Shown piece after piece: positions 16,385-24,806 of a stretch of 25,175 bases of DNA. Both the position numbers and the translations under genes were made by a program. The stretch's first letter is position 1; each line of letters begins with the position of its first letter. Location: NCBI GenBank assembly GCA_964520785.1, contig CAZFQG010000084.1:1-25175 (forward strand). Direction: 5' to 3'. The notes beneath the pieces are model-generated. The model worked only from the letters and a program-made list of their open reading frames with translations. It was not told the DNA's origin and did not search any database. Origin of the DNA: CAZFQG01 sp964520785. GTDB taxonomy: Bacteria > Planctomycetota > Planctomycetia > Pirellulales > Thermoguttaceae.

Positions 16385-16476
16385 AAGACCGCGCGCACCT
16401 CACGGCGATGAGTCCGGCGCGAACGAGTATGACCAGTTCGCACCGGTTCATCCCCGGCTTTTCTATCGGAGCACCC

Positions 16477-19062
16477 CTACGCCGGCGCCCGGCGCCCGGC
16501 GATTAGCCGGCCGCGCATCCGCTGGACCATCCGCGAGTGGGAACGGTAGCGGACCACGTTGTCCGACCACTGATTCACGGTGTTCTTGACCAAATCGAGG
16601 AACAACATCCAGATGATGTTGTAGACATAAACGCCGCCGATGAGAACCCACGGCAGTCGCTCCACCAGCACTCCGAATCCGCACAGTACGATACTCAGCA
16701 GTTGCGTCCCCACGACGGCGGCGAACAACTGCCACGACGGCCACGGCCGCTGCCAGAACCGCCCCTTCGTCCGCGTGACGAATAGAAGGAGGTGGCCTCC
16801 GGCCATCAGTTGCAGAAACATCAGCGACTGGATGTGTTCCGTCTTCACGGCGGTGCCGGTGACACTGGCGAGAAATCCCTGGAATTCCGTATCGAGGGCG
16901 ACGACCAGCAGTCCGAACGTCTCGATTACCGAGAGGACGCCCAAAACGCTGGACAGGCCGATGATGTATTTGATATGGAAGCGGCACGGCTTCTTCGCCA
17001 CCTCGGTGTTGTCGTAGGCGATCGCCATGACCGGAATGTCGTCCAACAGGCACAGGAGGACGATCATCACCACCGACAGCGGCTTGAACTGGTAGATCAT
17101 GGTGGCCAGCGCGACGAAGAGCATCACGTCAATGGTCATCGCGGTACGGTAAAGCGTGTATCCGACGAGCCGCGCGAAGACCTGCCGCGACGTCTGGATC
17201 GCCGTGATGATCGTGGAAATGCCCGGGGCGGTAAGAACCAGGTCGGAAGCCGCCCTCGCCGCGTCGGTCGCCCCGTCGACGGCAATTCCCACATCCGCCT
17301 GTTTCAATGCCGGCGCGTCGTTGACGCCGTCTCCGGTCATCGCCACGACGTGCCCCTTCTCTTGAAACGCCTTCACGATGGCATACTTGTGCTCCGGGAA
17401 CACCTGCGCGAAACCGTCCGCCTCGACGACCCGTTTCACGACTCGGCGCGGGGGCCGGTTCGGGTCGAAATCGTCGTCGAAGACCTCGTTCGCGGCGAGC
17501 ATGTGGGTCCCCAATCCCAGCTTGTCGGACGTCTCGACCCCGATGGCGATGTGGTCGCCGGTAACCATCTTCACGTCCAGCCCGTAGGACCGTGCCTCGC
17601 GGATTGTTTGGGCCGAGTCGGGCCTCGGGGGGTCGAAAAGGGTGAGGATACCGAGGAACTTCCAGTTCTCCCCGTCGGTAGAGGATGCGACTCCGAGGGT
17701 GCGGTATCCCTTTGCGGCGCACGCGTCCACTGCCCTCTTTGCCTTGGCTTTGGTCTCCTCGGAAGGCCGGCACAGGTCCAGAACGACCTGCGGAGCCCCC
17801 TTCGTGTACCGCGAGGAGGAGCCGTCCGTGAATTCGAAGGTCGCTTCGGTCCGCTTGGTGATCGGATCGAAGGGGACGAATTCGCGACGGTGCCCTTGGG
17901 CCGGGGGCTCTCCCTTCGCCTGAAAGCCGCTCAACACGGCGTCGTCGATGGCGTCTTTGTCCTCCGCTTCGCTCGCCCTGGCGGCGGCGAGGAGGAGCTG
18001 GAATTCGTTCTCGGCCTCGAAGAGTTCCGGTTCGCCCAGCGTGAGTTTGTTGGTCGTGAGGGTGCCCGTCTTGTCGCTACAGAGGATGTCCACGCCGGCG
18101 AGTTCCTCAATGGCCTCCAGCCGCGAGACGATCGCCTTCTCCCTGGACATAACGAGGGTTCCCAGCGCCATCGTCACGGAGAGGACGGCCGGCATGGCGA
18201 CTGGAATGGAGGCGACGATCAGCAACAGCACGTATTGCAGCGTCGTCATGAACCCTTGTCCGTGGATCAAAAGGACGAACGCCATGATAAAACCGACGGC
18301 AACGGCCGAGACGACCAGGAAGTTCCCGATGTGCATGATCGTGTTCTGGAACTCGGACGTCGTTTCCGCCCCCGCGACCAGTCCCGCGGTCCGCCCGAGA
18401 AATGTATTCCCTCCGGTGGCCGTCACCAGGGCCGTCATCTCCCCCTGTTTGATGATCGAACCGGAATACACGGTGTCGCTCGCCCGTTTCGTAACCGGCA
18501 GCGACTCGCCGGTCAAGGCGGCCTGATCGACCGAAAGGTACTCTCCGGTGAGGAGTTTCGCGTCGGCCGGCACGATGTCCCCCAACCGAATGCGGATCAG
18601 ATCCCCCGGTACCAGTGACCGCGCGTCGATCTCCCGCCAATCGCCGTCGCGAAGGGCCCGGCACTTCAGAGCAAGCTGGTTCTTTAGGGCATCCAAGGCG
18701 CTAACTGCCTTGAACTCGTTCCATAGGTCGATCGACGCGTTGAAAAGGAGTAAACACAGAATAATCGTGAAATCGACCATGTCCCCACAAACGAGGGACA
18801 GGACTGCCGCCGCTTCGATCATCCACGGCATCGGCCCCCAGAAGCAACCGGCGATCTTCGCCAGCCAGCTTTCCTTCTTTTCGGCCAACTCGTTGTAGCC
18901 GTACAACCTGATCCGGCTTTGGGCCTTCTCGGAGGAGAGTCCGCCGTAGCGTCCCTCCTGGACGGCCGCGACGCCTTCCTGGCAGATATCGAGTAACAGG
19001 AACAGTTCTTCGGCGGTCGATTCGGCCGCCTGTTTGCTGGAGATCGTATTAGGTGTTTGCAT
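16477..19062 (-). CDS. P3A-type plasma-membrane proton-exporting ATPase
   Basis: The protein pumps protons out across the cytoplasmic membrane at the expense of ATP. The 861-residue length and motifs fit the P3A group: TGES (184-187, actuator domain), PVAMP (287-291, M4), phosphorylated Asp330 in CSDKTGTLTTNK, KGAPQ (421-425, nucleotide binding), DPPRPDS (477-483) and TGDGVNDAPALKQADVGIAV (576-595). The M6 segment CLLDDIPVMA (671-680) keeps the acidic residue that carries the proton in plant and fungal pumps. There are no heavy-metal-binding N-terminal domains and no CPC motif, which argues against a P1B metal pump. The Shine-Dalgarno is weak. Its start is 289 bp from the divergent DUF1559 gene. 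In bacteria such pumps have been proposed to help pH homeostasis. Confidence 0.93.
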   Translation of the reverse strand: MQTPNTISSKQAAESTAEELFLLLDICQEGVAAVQEGRYGGLSSEKAQSRIRLYGYNELAEKKESWLAKIAGCFWGPMPWMIEAAAVLSLVCGDMVDFTIILCLLLFNASIDLWNEFKAVSALDALKNQLALKCRALRDGDWREIDARSLVPGDLIRIRLGDIVPADAKLLTGEYLSVDQAALTGESLPVTKRASDTVYSGSIIKQGEMTALVTATGGNTFLGRTAGLVAGAETTSEFQNTIMHIGNFLVVSAVAVGFIMAFVLLIHGQGFMTTLQYVLLLIVASIPVAMPAVLSVTMALGTLVMSREKAIVSRLEAIEELAGVDILCSDKTGTLTTNKLTLGEPELFEAENEFQLLLAAARASEAEDKDAIDDAVLSGFQAKGEPPAQGHRREFVPFDPITKRTEATFEFTDGSSSRYTKGAPQVVLDLCRPSEETKAKAKRAVDACAAKGYRTLGVASSTDGENWKFLGILTLFDPPRPDSAQTIREARSYGLDVKMVTGDHIAIGVETSDKLGLGTHMLAANEVFDDDFDPNRPPRRVVKRVVEADGFAQVFPEHKYAIVKAFQEKGHVVAMTGDGVNDAPALKQADVGIAVDGATDAARAASDLVLTAPGISTIITAIQTSRQVFARLVGYTLYRTAMTIDVMLFVALATMIYQFKPLSVVMIVLLCLLDDIPVMAIAYDNTEVAKKPCRFHIKYIIGLSSVLGVLSVIETFGLLVVALDTEFQGFLASVTGTAVKTEHIQSLMFLQLMAGGHLLLFVTRTKGRFWQRPWPSWQLFAAVVGTQLLSIVLCGFGVLVERLPWVLIGGVYVYNIIWMLFLDLVKNTVNQWSDNVVRYRSHSRMVQRMRGRLIAGRRAPA

Positions 19063-19259
19063 GAATTTCGGTTCCGAAGCAAGAAGGTGTCCGGGCGCTG
19101 CGCGGGACCGGCAAGTCGGGGAGGCCTCGACCGGTTACGGGCCGGCACCGGACGAAGATGACCTTGAAGTGCTAGAAACACTACTTCTGGGGGAAATCCA
19201 TATACAGGATGTTTCTCCCTCGCAAACATAGGTCAAGCGCGCACTCTCCGCGAAAACCG

Positions 19260-19288
19260 TTGACAGACTTTTCCCTGATTGCTACGAT
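19260..19288 (+). promoter_or_regulatory. extended -10 promoter of the DUF1559 gene
   Basis: A perfect TTGACA (19260-19265) is 17 bp from TACGAT (19283-19288), and TGC directly before it makes an extended -10 element. Initiation near 19295 leaves a leader of about 57 nt before the ATG at 19352. Confidence 0.65.
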
Positions 19289-19351
19289 AAATCTTGTTCG
19301 TTAGAAATCCGTTGGGACCTCGTTCCGCCAAGGGACGCGGCCACGGAGTCC

Positions 19352-20396
19352 ATGAAGCCATTTCCTGGGAAAAGTNNNNNNNNNNCGATTCATTCATTCT
19401 AGAAGACGCGGTTTTACCCTGGTAGAGTTGCTGGTGGTGATCGCCATCATCGGCATCCTGATCGCCCTTTTGCTCCCGGCCGTTCAGGCGGCGCGGGAAG
19501 CGGCCCGCCGGATGCAATGTACGAATAACATGAAGCAGTTGGGTGTGGCGTTCTACAACTACGAATCGGCGTTCGGGTCGTTCCCGATGGGGTATGGGCC
19601 GCAGACGACCGGACCGGATACCGGAACGGGACAAGGCCCCGAATGGACGTTCATCGCCCGGCTGATGGGTTACCTCGAACAGGACGCCATCCAGGACGAA
19701 ATCGACTGGAACGAGAACGGCGCGGGGGGTCACTACCACGCTCCGCCCGATGCAAAGAGTCCATCAACCGGAAAGTACTACGGAGCGATCTGTCGGCACA
19801 GTCCCGATTCGTTCAAGTGCCCAACCGACCCGGGCGTGATGAGACCTTGGAAGTATAATCACCTCGAGTTCGCGCGGTGTTCCTACGGCGGCAACTTCGG
19901 TATTGGGCGTCAGGAGGGGCCCGCCCCCCCGCCGACGCTGGCCCTCCCGATCAGCAGCCCGCAGATTCACATCGACGGCGTGATGGGTTGGAACAAGGGC
20001 ATGAAGATCGGCGAGATCACCGACGGGACGAGCAACACGGCGCTGATGGCGGAGTTGATCGTCGGGCAGGACGTACAGACGATCCGGGGGACGCACGTCT
20101 ACGACGAGGGGCCCATCGTGATGTTCACGTATTCGCCCAATGACCGGACTCCGGATCTCGTCCGCTGGTGCGGTCCAGCCGATATCGGCACGGCCGCCGC
20201 GTCTCCTTGCGCAGGCATGAACGTCGTCGGTCAGAACCGGATGGTCCACACGTCGCGGAGTTTCCATCCCGGCGGCGTGAACCTCGCCCTGTGCGACGGC
20301 AGCGTCCGTTTCGTCGACGACACGCTTGACTTGAAGGTATGGCAGTACCTGGCAACCCCCAACCGTGGCGAGGTCATCTCGAAGACCGAGTTCTAG
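19352..20396 (+). CDS. DUF1559 prepilin-like protein, N-terminus interrupted by assembly gap
   Basis: The readable part from 19386 encodes RFIHSRRRGFTLVELLVV and on, with a type IV prepilin-peptidase site (G before FTLVE) and a hydrophobic helix ending IALLLPAVQAAREAARRMQC, then the DUF1559 body and the C-terminal HPGGVNLALCDGSVRFVDD motif. Such proteins are assembled like pseudopilins and are highly multiplied in planctomycetes; their role is mostly unknown. The start is inferred at ATG 19352, preceded by ACGGAG with good spacing and encoding MKPFPGKS. Ten Ns (19376-19385) then intervene. Ten bases do not keep the frame, so the true gap must have a different length (a multiple of three). The stop codon TAG coincides with the edge of a MITE-like element. 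A promoter lies at 19260-19288. Confidence 0.88.
19376..19385. other. assembly gap (10 Ns)
   Basis: Ten undetermined bases join two contigs inside the 5' end of the DUF1559 gene. Multi-copy prepilin N-termini are nearly identical across a planctomycete genome, which is a plausible reason why assembly stopped here. Confidence 0.98.
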
Positions 20397-20500
20397 TGCT
20401 CCGTCAACACTGCGGTTTTGGGTTGGCAGCTCGCCGAAGTACCGCAATCGTCCCGATGCATCCGGAACGTCAGCCCTGATTCCTACGTTTGACAAAGCAC
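20396..20500. mobile_element. TA-flanked MITE-like element, 105 bp
   Basis: The left end GTGCTCCGTCAACA (20396-20409) and the right end CGTTTGACAAAGCAC (20486-20500) are imperfect inverted repeats, with 10 of the first 12 positions matching. Each end is flanked by TA (20394-20395 and 20501-20502), the target duplication of IS630/Tc1-type elements. Inside, TGCGGT (20411-20416) pairs with ACCGCA (20441-20446). There is no coding capacity. Its left TA forms part of the DUF1559 stop codon. Confidence 0.55.
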
Positions 20501-20515
20501 TAGGAGGCCAAAAGC

Positions 20516-20554
20516 ATGCCCACCTTCCCAGCGTGGAATAGGTTCCTCCAATGA
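20516..20554 (+). CDS. 12-codon leader ORF overlapping the ceramidase start
   Basis: ATG at 20516 encodes MPTFPAWNRFLQ and stops at TGA 20552-20554, which overlaps the ceramidase ATG as ATGA. A perfect AGGAGG (20502-20507) lies 8 nt before this ATG, while the ceramidase ATG itself has only a poor site. Translation of the ceramidase may therefore be coupled to this leader. It has no run of one amino acid that would suggest classical attenuation. Alternatively the ribosome site is only incidental. Confidence 0.4.
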   Translation: MPTFPAWNRFLQ

Positions 20555-22656
20555 GACTATCCGGTCTTCTGGTCCTGGTCATGATGTGCGCGGCTCCGGC
20601 GGCGGCGGGGGACTGGCTTGCCGGAACCGCTTCGACGGTGATCACGCCGGAGGAAGCGATCTGGCTGGCCGGGTACGCGGGCCGCTCCCATCCGGCGGAC
20701 GGAACACGGCACGACCTTTGGGTGAAGGCGGTCGCGTTGGAAACCCCCGACGGCGAGGAAGCGGTGATCGTCTCGTGCGATCTTTTGGGCCTGACCGCCG
20801 GAATGTACGCCAATATCGCCGGTGCCGTCCAGACGCAACTGGGTCTCGATCCGTCCCAGATTCTGCTCAACGCCTCCCACACCCACTGCGGACCTGCGTT
20901 AAAAGACGCGTTGGTCGATATCTATCCGTATGACGATTGGACCGGCAGCGACCAAACGGCCCTCATCGCCGCTTACACCGACATGGTCGAAGACGCGTTC
21001 GTCGACACGATCTCCCGGGCGATGAGCGCGAGAGTCCCTTGCACTTTGTCCTACGGAAAGGGATCGGCCGATTTCGCGATCAATCGCCGCACCAGCGGAG
21101 GGCCGACCGACCACGACGTGGCCGTGCTCCGTATCGCCGCGAACGACGGATCGCATGAGACGGTCCTGTGCAACTATGCCTGCCACGCGACCACACTTAA
21201 CGATTATTATTGGTGCGGCGACTATCCGGGCTATGCGCAGATCGCGCTGGAAGGGGCCGCCGCGAACCGCACCGCCATGTTTCTGGCGGGTTGCGGGGCG
21301 GACCAGAACCCCAGCCCGCGTCGCCAGGTCGCCTACGCAGAGCAACACGGCCTGTCGCTGGCAACGGCGGTAGAGACGGTCCTCGCCGGTTCGATGCGGA
21401 CGATTTCACCCCAACTGAGTACGGACATTCGCTACGTCGATCTCGAATACGGTGACCAACCGACCGAAGCGGAACTCATCTCGATGAGCACGCAAGGCGG
21501 TTATACCGGCCGTTGGGCGGCGCGGATGTTGGAAGAACTTCAAACGACCGGTCCGTTTCCCACGCACTATCGCGATTTTCCCGTGCAGGCGTGGCGGTTG
21601 GGCGAAGATGCCTTGCTGGTCTCTCTCGGCGGCGAGGTCGTCGTCGATTATTCGCTCAGGCTGAAGCAGATGTACGGCGAAGATACGATCATCTGCGGAT
21701 ACACGAACGACGTCATGGCCTATATCCCTTCGGAACGAATTCGCCAGGAAGGCGGGTATGAAGCGATGGCCGCATCGGTCTACGGACTGCCTGCGTACAA
21801 TTGGGCCCCCGGCATCGAGGAAAACATTCTGGGCGCCGTCATCGAAATGGTCGGGGAGCCGGTATCGCCTCCCGTCTCCGACTACATCACCGGCGTCGTC
21901 TATGCGTACGACACGAACGCGACCTCGCTTCCGCACGCGAACTACCCCGACTCCAGCGGAGCGGAATTGACCGACTACGACCGAATTCTTCCTTTGACGG
22001 CCGACTTCTTTCACCCCGGTTGGGTTGGGTTCCGCGACCCGGCCGACGACGGATTGCCCCACCCGGGGATTACGTTCGATCTGGGAGGAGTATATTTGCT
22101 GGAGGGCATTCACGTTACCTATCTCGGAGGGAACGTCGCGAAAATCAATTCTCCGGACGAAGTCCGCGTCTCGTTCAGTGAGGATGGAATCACGTTCACC
22201 GATCCCGCGGACGCCTCGTTTACGCCGTTCAGCCCGGCGACCGGGGACCTCCGCGTCGAAGAAGCGATTCTCGACGTCCTGGGTTCGCGCGGCCGATACG
22301 TCAAACTCGATTTCTACAACGACGGGATGTGGACGTTCCTCGGCGAGGTCGGCTTCATGGAGTTCATTCTCCCCGGCGACGCGAATGGCGACGGTTTCGT
22401 GAACTCGTCGGACCTGGATATCGTCCGCGCACATTGGGGACTGTCGGTTCCTCCTTCGGACGCCGCACGGGGCGACCTTTCCGGGGATGGGTTCGTCAAC
22501 AGTCAAGACCTGGACCTGGTCCGCGCTAACTGGGGCGCCGGTTTGGGAGCCGTTCCGGAGCCGGGTGCCTTCGCGGCGATCCTGCTCGGGTTCATCGCGT
22601 GGATCGGCTGCCGAGGAATCGCTCGCGCGGGATCGGTCATCGGCCGGACCAGGTGA
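20551..22656 (+). CDS. secreted neutral ceramidase-like protein with dockerin and PEP-CTERM tail
   Basis: This is a 701-residue secreted protein. A signal peptide (MRLSGLLVLVMMCAAPAAAG) precedes a neutral/alkaline ceramidase N-terminal-type domain (about 21-430). Zinc-ligand candidates are His110 and His112 in NASHTHCGP and His212 in NYACHATT. Such enzymes hydrolyse the amide bond of N-acylsphingosine, but many bacterial relatives have unknown substrates. Residues about 450-605 look like an F5/8-type carbohydrate-binding beta-sandwich ending GRYVKLDFYNDG. A type I dockerin follows (about 609-663), with two EF-hand-like loops, DANGDGFVNSSD and DLSGDGFVNSQD. A PEP-CTERM sorting signal closes it: VPEP at 668-671, a hydrophobic helix and a basic end, expected to be processed by an exosortase. 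The start overlaps the leader ORF by 4 nt. Confidence 0.88.
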   Translation: MRLSGLLVLVMMCAAPAAAGDWLAGTASTVITPEEAIWLAGYAGRSHPADGTRHDLWVKAVALETPDGEEAVIVSCDLLGLTAGMYANIAGAVQTQLGLDPSQILLNASHTHCGPALKDALVDIYPYDDWTGSDQTALIAAYTDMVEDAFVDTISRAMSARVPCTLSYGKGSADFAINRRTSGGPTDHDVAVLRIAANDGSHETVLCNYACHATTLNDYYWCGDYPGYAQIALEGAAANRTAMFLAGCGADQNPSPRRQVAYAEQHGLSLATAVETVLAGSMRTISPQLSTDIRYVDLEYGDQPTEAELISMSTQGGYTGRWAARMLEELQTTGPFPTHYRDFPVQAWRLGEDALLVSLGGEVVVDYSLRLKQMYGEDTIICGYTNDVMAYIPSERIRQEGGYEAMAASVYGLPAYNWAPGIEENILGAVIEMVGEPVSPPVSDYITGVVYAYDTNATSLPHANYPDSSGAELTDYDRILPLTADFFHPGWVGFRDPADDGLPHPGITFDLGGVYLLEGIHVTYLGGNVAKINSPDEVRVSFSEDGITFTDPADASFTPFSPATGDLRVEEAILDVLGSRGRYVKLDFYNDGMWTFLGEVGFMEFILPGDANGDGFVNSSDLDIVRAHWGLSVPPSDAARGDLSGDGFVNSQDLDLVRANWGAGLGAVPEPGAFAAILLGFIAWIGCRGIARAGSVIGRTR

Positions 22657-22681
22657 TCCATTCGCTACGACCCGGCCGCGT

Positions 22682-22700
22682 CCGCCGGAGATGCCGGCGG
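22682..22700 (+). terminator. hairpin after the ceramidase gene
   Basis: CCGCCGG (22682-22688) pairs with CCGGCGG (22694-22700) around the loop AGATG, 26 bp after the stop. Only a broken T-rich stretch (CATTATTG) follows, so it may terminate weakly. Confidence 0.4.
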
Positions 22701-22775
22701 CGAGGCATTATTGACGACGTAGGCGAAGCTTGAGTCAGGCGACATCCACCCGGATGGGAACAGTTGGAGACGGAA

Positions 22776-23705
22776 ATGTTCAGAGCGACCGCTGTCGTGA
22801 TTACGGTTATCGGGCTCTCGACCGTCGGACTGTCCGGCTTATATTGGGTTGCGGGTGCGACCGAGGCGCCGGCGGGGGAGAACCCGGTGATCGTCCCCGA
22901 CGGTTTCGAGCTGGTCTACCCGCGAATGGAGGGGCGCGACTCACTGCCCGAGACATTCTGCGGCGGATTCCTTTGCTCGCTCGAGGACGGAAGGTTGCTG
23001 AATGCGTATCACACCGAATCGGGTCTTTGTGTCAGCTTCTCCCGGAACGGCGGCGAAAATTGGGTCAGGCCGCGGGAGGTTGCTACACCGGAACCGGGCA
23101 CGACTTTCGGCAGGCCCTCGGCGATGCAAACTCGCGACGGCACGCTCTGGTTGTTTACTTTCGGATTCGTGAAGTGGTCGCTGGATCCGCGGGAGGCCGA
23201 CGCACAAATGCGAAAAAGAATCAACGGCGGGGCCCTCGAAACCAGCGTTGTGGAACTTCGCGATGGGCGAATATGGATGGTGGTGCGAACCGTGATCGGC
23301 TATTTATGGGAAAGCGACTCGAACGACGGCGGGCTGACTTGGGGGCCTCTCCGCCCGACTAAGATCACGTGTGGCGGCCCGGTTTACGTCATGCGGCTTT
23401 CGAACAACGGGCGGATCGCAATGGTCTGGAATGAGGCGGATTGGACTCAGGCAGAACGGTGGTCGGGCTGGCCCAACGGATACGCTCAAGCTTCCATCGC
23501 AATCTCCGACAACGGCTATCGGTGGCACGGCCCGGTCGTATATGCAAAGTCGATTTCAGCCGCGTGGTTCGCCCGGAACTGTTTCACCTACCCGAGGTAT
23601 CCGGAATTCTCATCCCCAACACGGTATGGAACACGACGCATGGGGAAGAGGCCTTACGGGGCCGCTGGGAACTCCTTCTGCGATGGGGGCCGATGGTCGC
23701 CGTGA
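22776..23705 (+). CDS. sialidase-like (BNR/Asp-box) protein, probably frameshifted at its C-terminus
   Basis: The start ATG 22776 has GGAG 6 nt upstream (the in-frame TTG at 22764 is less likely) and gives 309 residues. A signal or membrane segment (about 5-27) leads into a beta-propeller with three Asp boxes: SRNGGENW (89-96), SNDGGLTW (182-189) and SDNGYRW (244-250). The family removes terminal sialic acid or related sugars. The frame ends in a non-family sequence after FTYP (270-273), whereas the +2 frame continues EVSGILIPNTVWNTT to a stop at 23728. A single-base deletion near 23592-23600 would explain this and leave a protein shorter than usual. A short intact variant cannot be excluded. 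It lies 119 bp downstream of the ceramidase gene. Confidence 0.68.
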   Translation: MFRATAVVITVIGLSTVGLSGLYWVAGATEAPAGENPVIVPDGFELVYPRMEGRDSLPETFCGGFLCSLEDGRLLNAYHTESGLCVSFSRNGGENWVRPREVATPEPGTTFGRPSAMQTRDGTLWLFTFGFVKWSLDPREADAQMRKRINGGALETSVVELRDGRIWMVVRTVIGYLWESDSNDGGLTWGPLRPTKITCGGPVYVMRLSNNGRIAMVWNEADWTQAERWSGWPNGYAQASIAISDNGYRWHGPVVYAKSISAAWFARNCFTYPRYPEFSSPTRYGTRRMGKRPYGAAGNSFCDGGRWSP

Positions 23706-23788
23706 ACGGGTACCATGAACCATCATAATAATTGTGACAAACGCCGCATTATGGCTGGCAAATTGAACTTGCGTTCCGGATTCATTAG

Positions 23789-24058
23789 AGTGACTTGCGG
23801 ATCCCCCCGGTCTGGCATCAAAAGGGAAACCGCGTGCTGGCGGACATTCTGGACTGCTCCTTGGCCTACGTCCTTTGGAAGACGCTCCACCAGATGACCC
23901 GAGCCGGCGGCCTTGGCGACGAGCCGCGTCGAATCTTCGAAGAATTGGGCAAAATCAGCTTGGTCGACGTGGTTTTCCCCACCCGGGAAAAGAAGGTGGA
24001 AATCCGCCGCCGCTGCGTCGCTCGCCCCACCGACCACCAGGCCATTCTTCTCGACCAC
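23789..24058 (+). pseudogene. C-terminal remnant of an IS1634/IS4-like transposase
   Basis: An open stretch reads SDLRIPPVWHQKGNRVLADI, continues LAYVLWKTL and GDEPRRIFEELGKISLVDVV, then FPTREKKVEIRRRC and ARPTDHQAILLDH. This is the pattern I associate with the C-terminal end of IS1634-type DDE transposases (conserved PVxHQ, LAYxLWKTL and GDEPRxxxEEL words). There is no start codon, no catalytic core and a TAG directly upstream, so it is a fragment. It ends abruptly at the edge of the integrase remnant, without a visible terminal inverted repeat. Confidence 0.6.
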
Positions 24059-24550
24059 AGTTGCATGAACCGACAGTTCACGGCGTACGGCGTCCACGGC
24101 CGTCCTCGGGTGTTTCGGAAGAGTGGACCGGTTGGATACTGCTTCGCCCGGCGGTCAATAATGGCGAGGCATTCTCGGTCAAATAGACGAAGCGGGCTCG
24201 GCGTTTCCCCTTGGCCTTGTTGGCGGGGAACTCCCAACGCTGGGACGGCGGGCCGCAATGGCGTGCCTCGACTCGGAGTGATTCCTGGGGACGGCAGCCG
24301 CACTCCCACGAAACGGTCAGGAGGTCGCCCGGAGTCCAAGAATGTGTCCATCAGGGCGACGGCGTTTTGTGGGTCGGCCCTCGGCTCCTCCGGCTCGGTG
24401 GCGAGCAGCTCATGGTACCGCCTTTCCGCGGCGGCTCGGTCGTCGCCCAATCGGTGGCGGACCCCCCGAATCGTGACACAGAATTCCCCCTTTCTGTTTC
24501 CACCACCAGAGTTTACGCGGCTGGGGCACGCGAACCTCCCTTGTCAGTCG
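24059..24550 (-). pseudogene. decayed planctomycete-type tyrosine integrase
   Basis: Reading from 24550 downward, three frames carry one protein. The N-terminus VRVPQPRKLWWWKQKG is followed by a shift in a run of five Gs, then EFCVTIRGVRHRLG and AERRYHELLATEPEEP. After ALMDTFLD roughly 150 residues of the normal core-binding part appear to be missing, and the chain resumes in another frame as GDLLTVSWECGCRPQE with the first catalytic Arg, then RWEFPANKAKGKRR and FVYLTEN. A further shift near 24165-24185 leads to LAIIDRRAKQYPTGPLFRN and TPYAVNCRF. The HxxR box and the tyrosine are absent. It cannot encode an active recombinase. It starts about 90 bp from tRNA-Lys and points away from it. Confidence 0.65.
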
Positions 24551-24569
24551 GACGTCCTAAGCGTATACT
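24541..24569 (+). promoter_or_regulatory. strong sigma70-type promoter of tRNA-Lys
   Basis: TTGTCA (24541-24546) and TATACT (24564-24569) each match five of six consensus bases with the ideal 17-bp spacer. Initiation near 24576 would give a leader of about 63 nt before the tRNA. Within it, AGGGGTT and AACCCCT can form a stem directly upstream of the tRNA, possibly guiding 5' processing. Confidence 0.65.
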
Positions 24570-24638
24570 AGCTACGTGAAAATGAGTATCGGTTAGTTTA
24601 GCGACAAAAAGGGGTTGATACTCAGAAAACCCCTGAAT

Positions 24639-24711
<73 letters not shown>

Positions 24712-24751
24712 ATCTTAACTTCTTATTGCATAAGCACTTAAGAAAACTCGC

Positions 24752-24797
24752 TCGTACCACTTTTTCGTACCACTTTCTGTAACACGTTTCGTACAAC
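24752..24797. repeat. short direct repeats downstream of tRNA-Lys
   Basis: TCGTACCACTTT occurs twice (24752-24763 and 24765-24776), and a shorter relative, TTCGTACAAC, follows at 24788-24797. The region is AT-richer than the genes. Recombinase arm-type binding sites at a former attachment site are one explanation. Confidence 0.6.
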
Positions 24798-24806
24798 GCC
24801 CGGTAC

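Noticed and set aside
15214..16443. A 409-codon minus-strand frame
   Set aside because: It is the shadow of the GH38-like gene. It has no ribosome site and no recognisable domain.
16792..18618. A 608-codon plus-strand frame
   Set aside because: It is antisense to the proton ATPase, which has all P-type motifs in order; this frame has none.
16477..19062. Heavy-metal (copper) P-type ATPase linked to the Met-rich proteins
   Set aside because: There is no CPC motif and no metal-binding N-terminal domain. PVAMP, the M6 LDD and the overall length fit a P3A proton pump.
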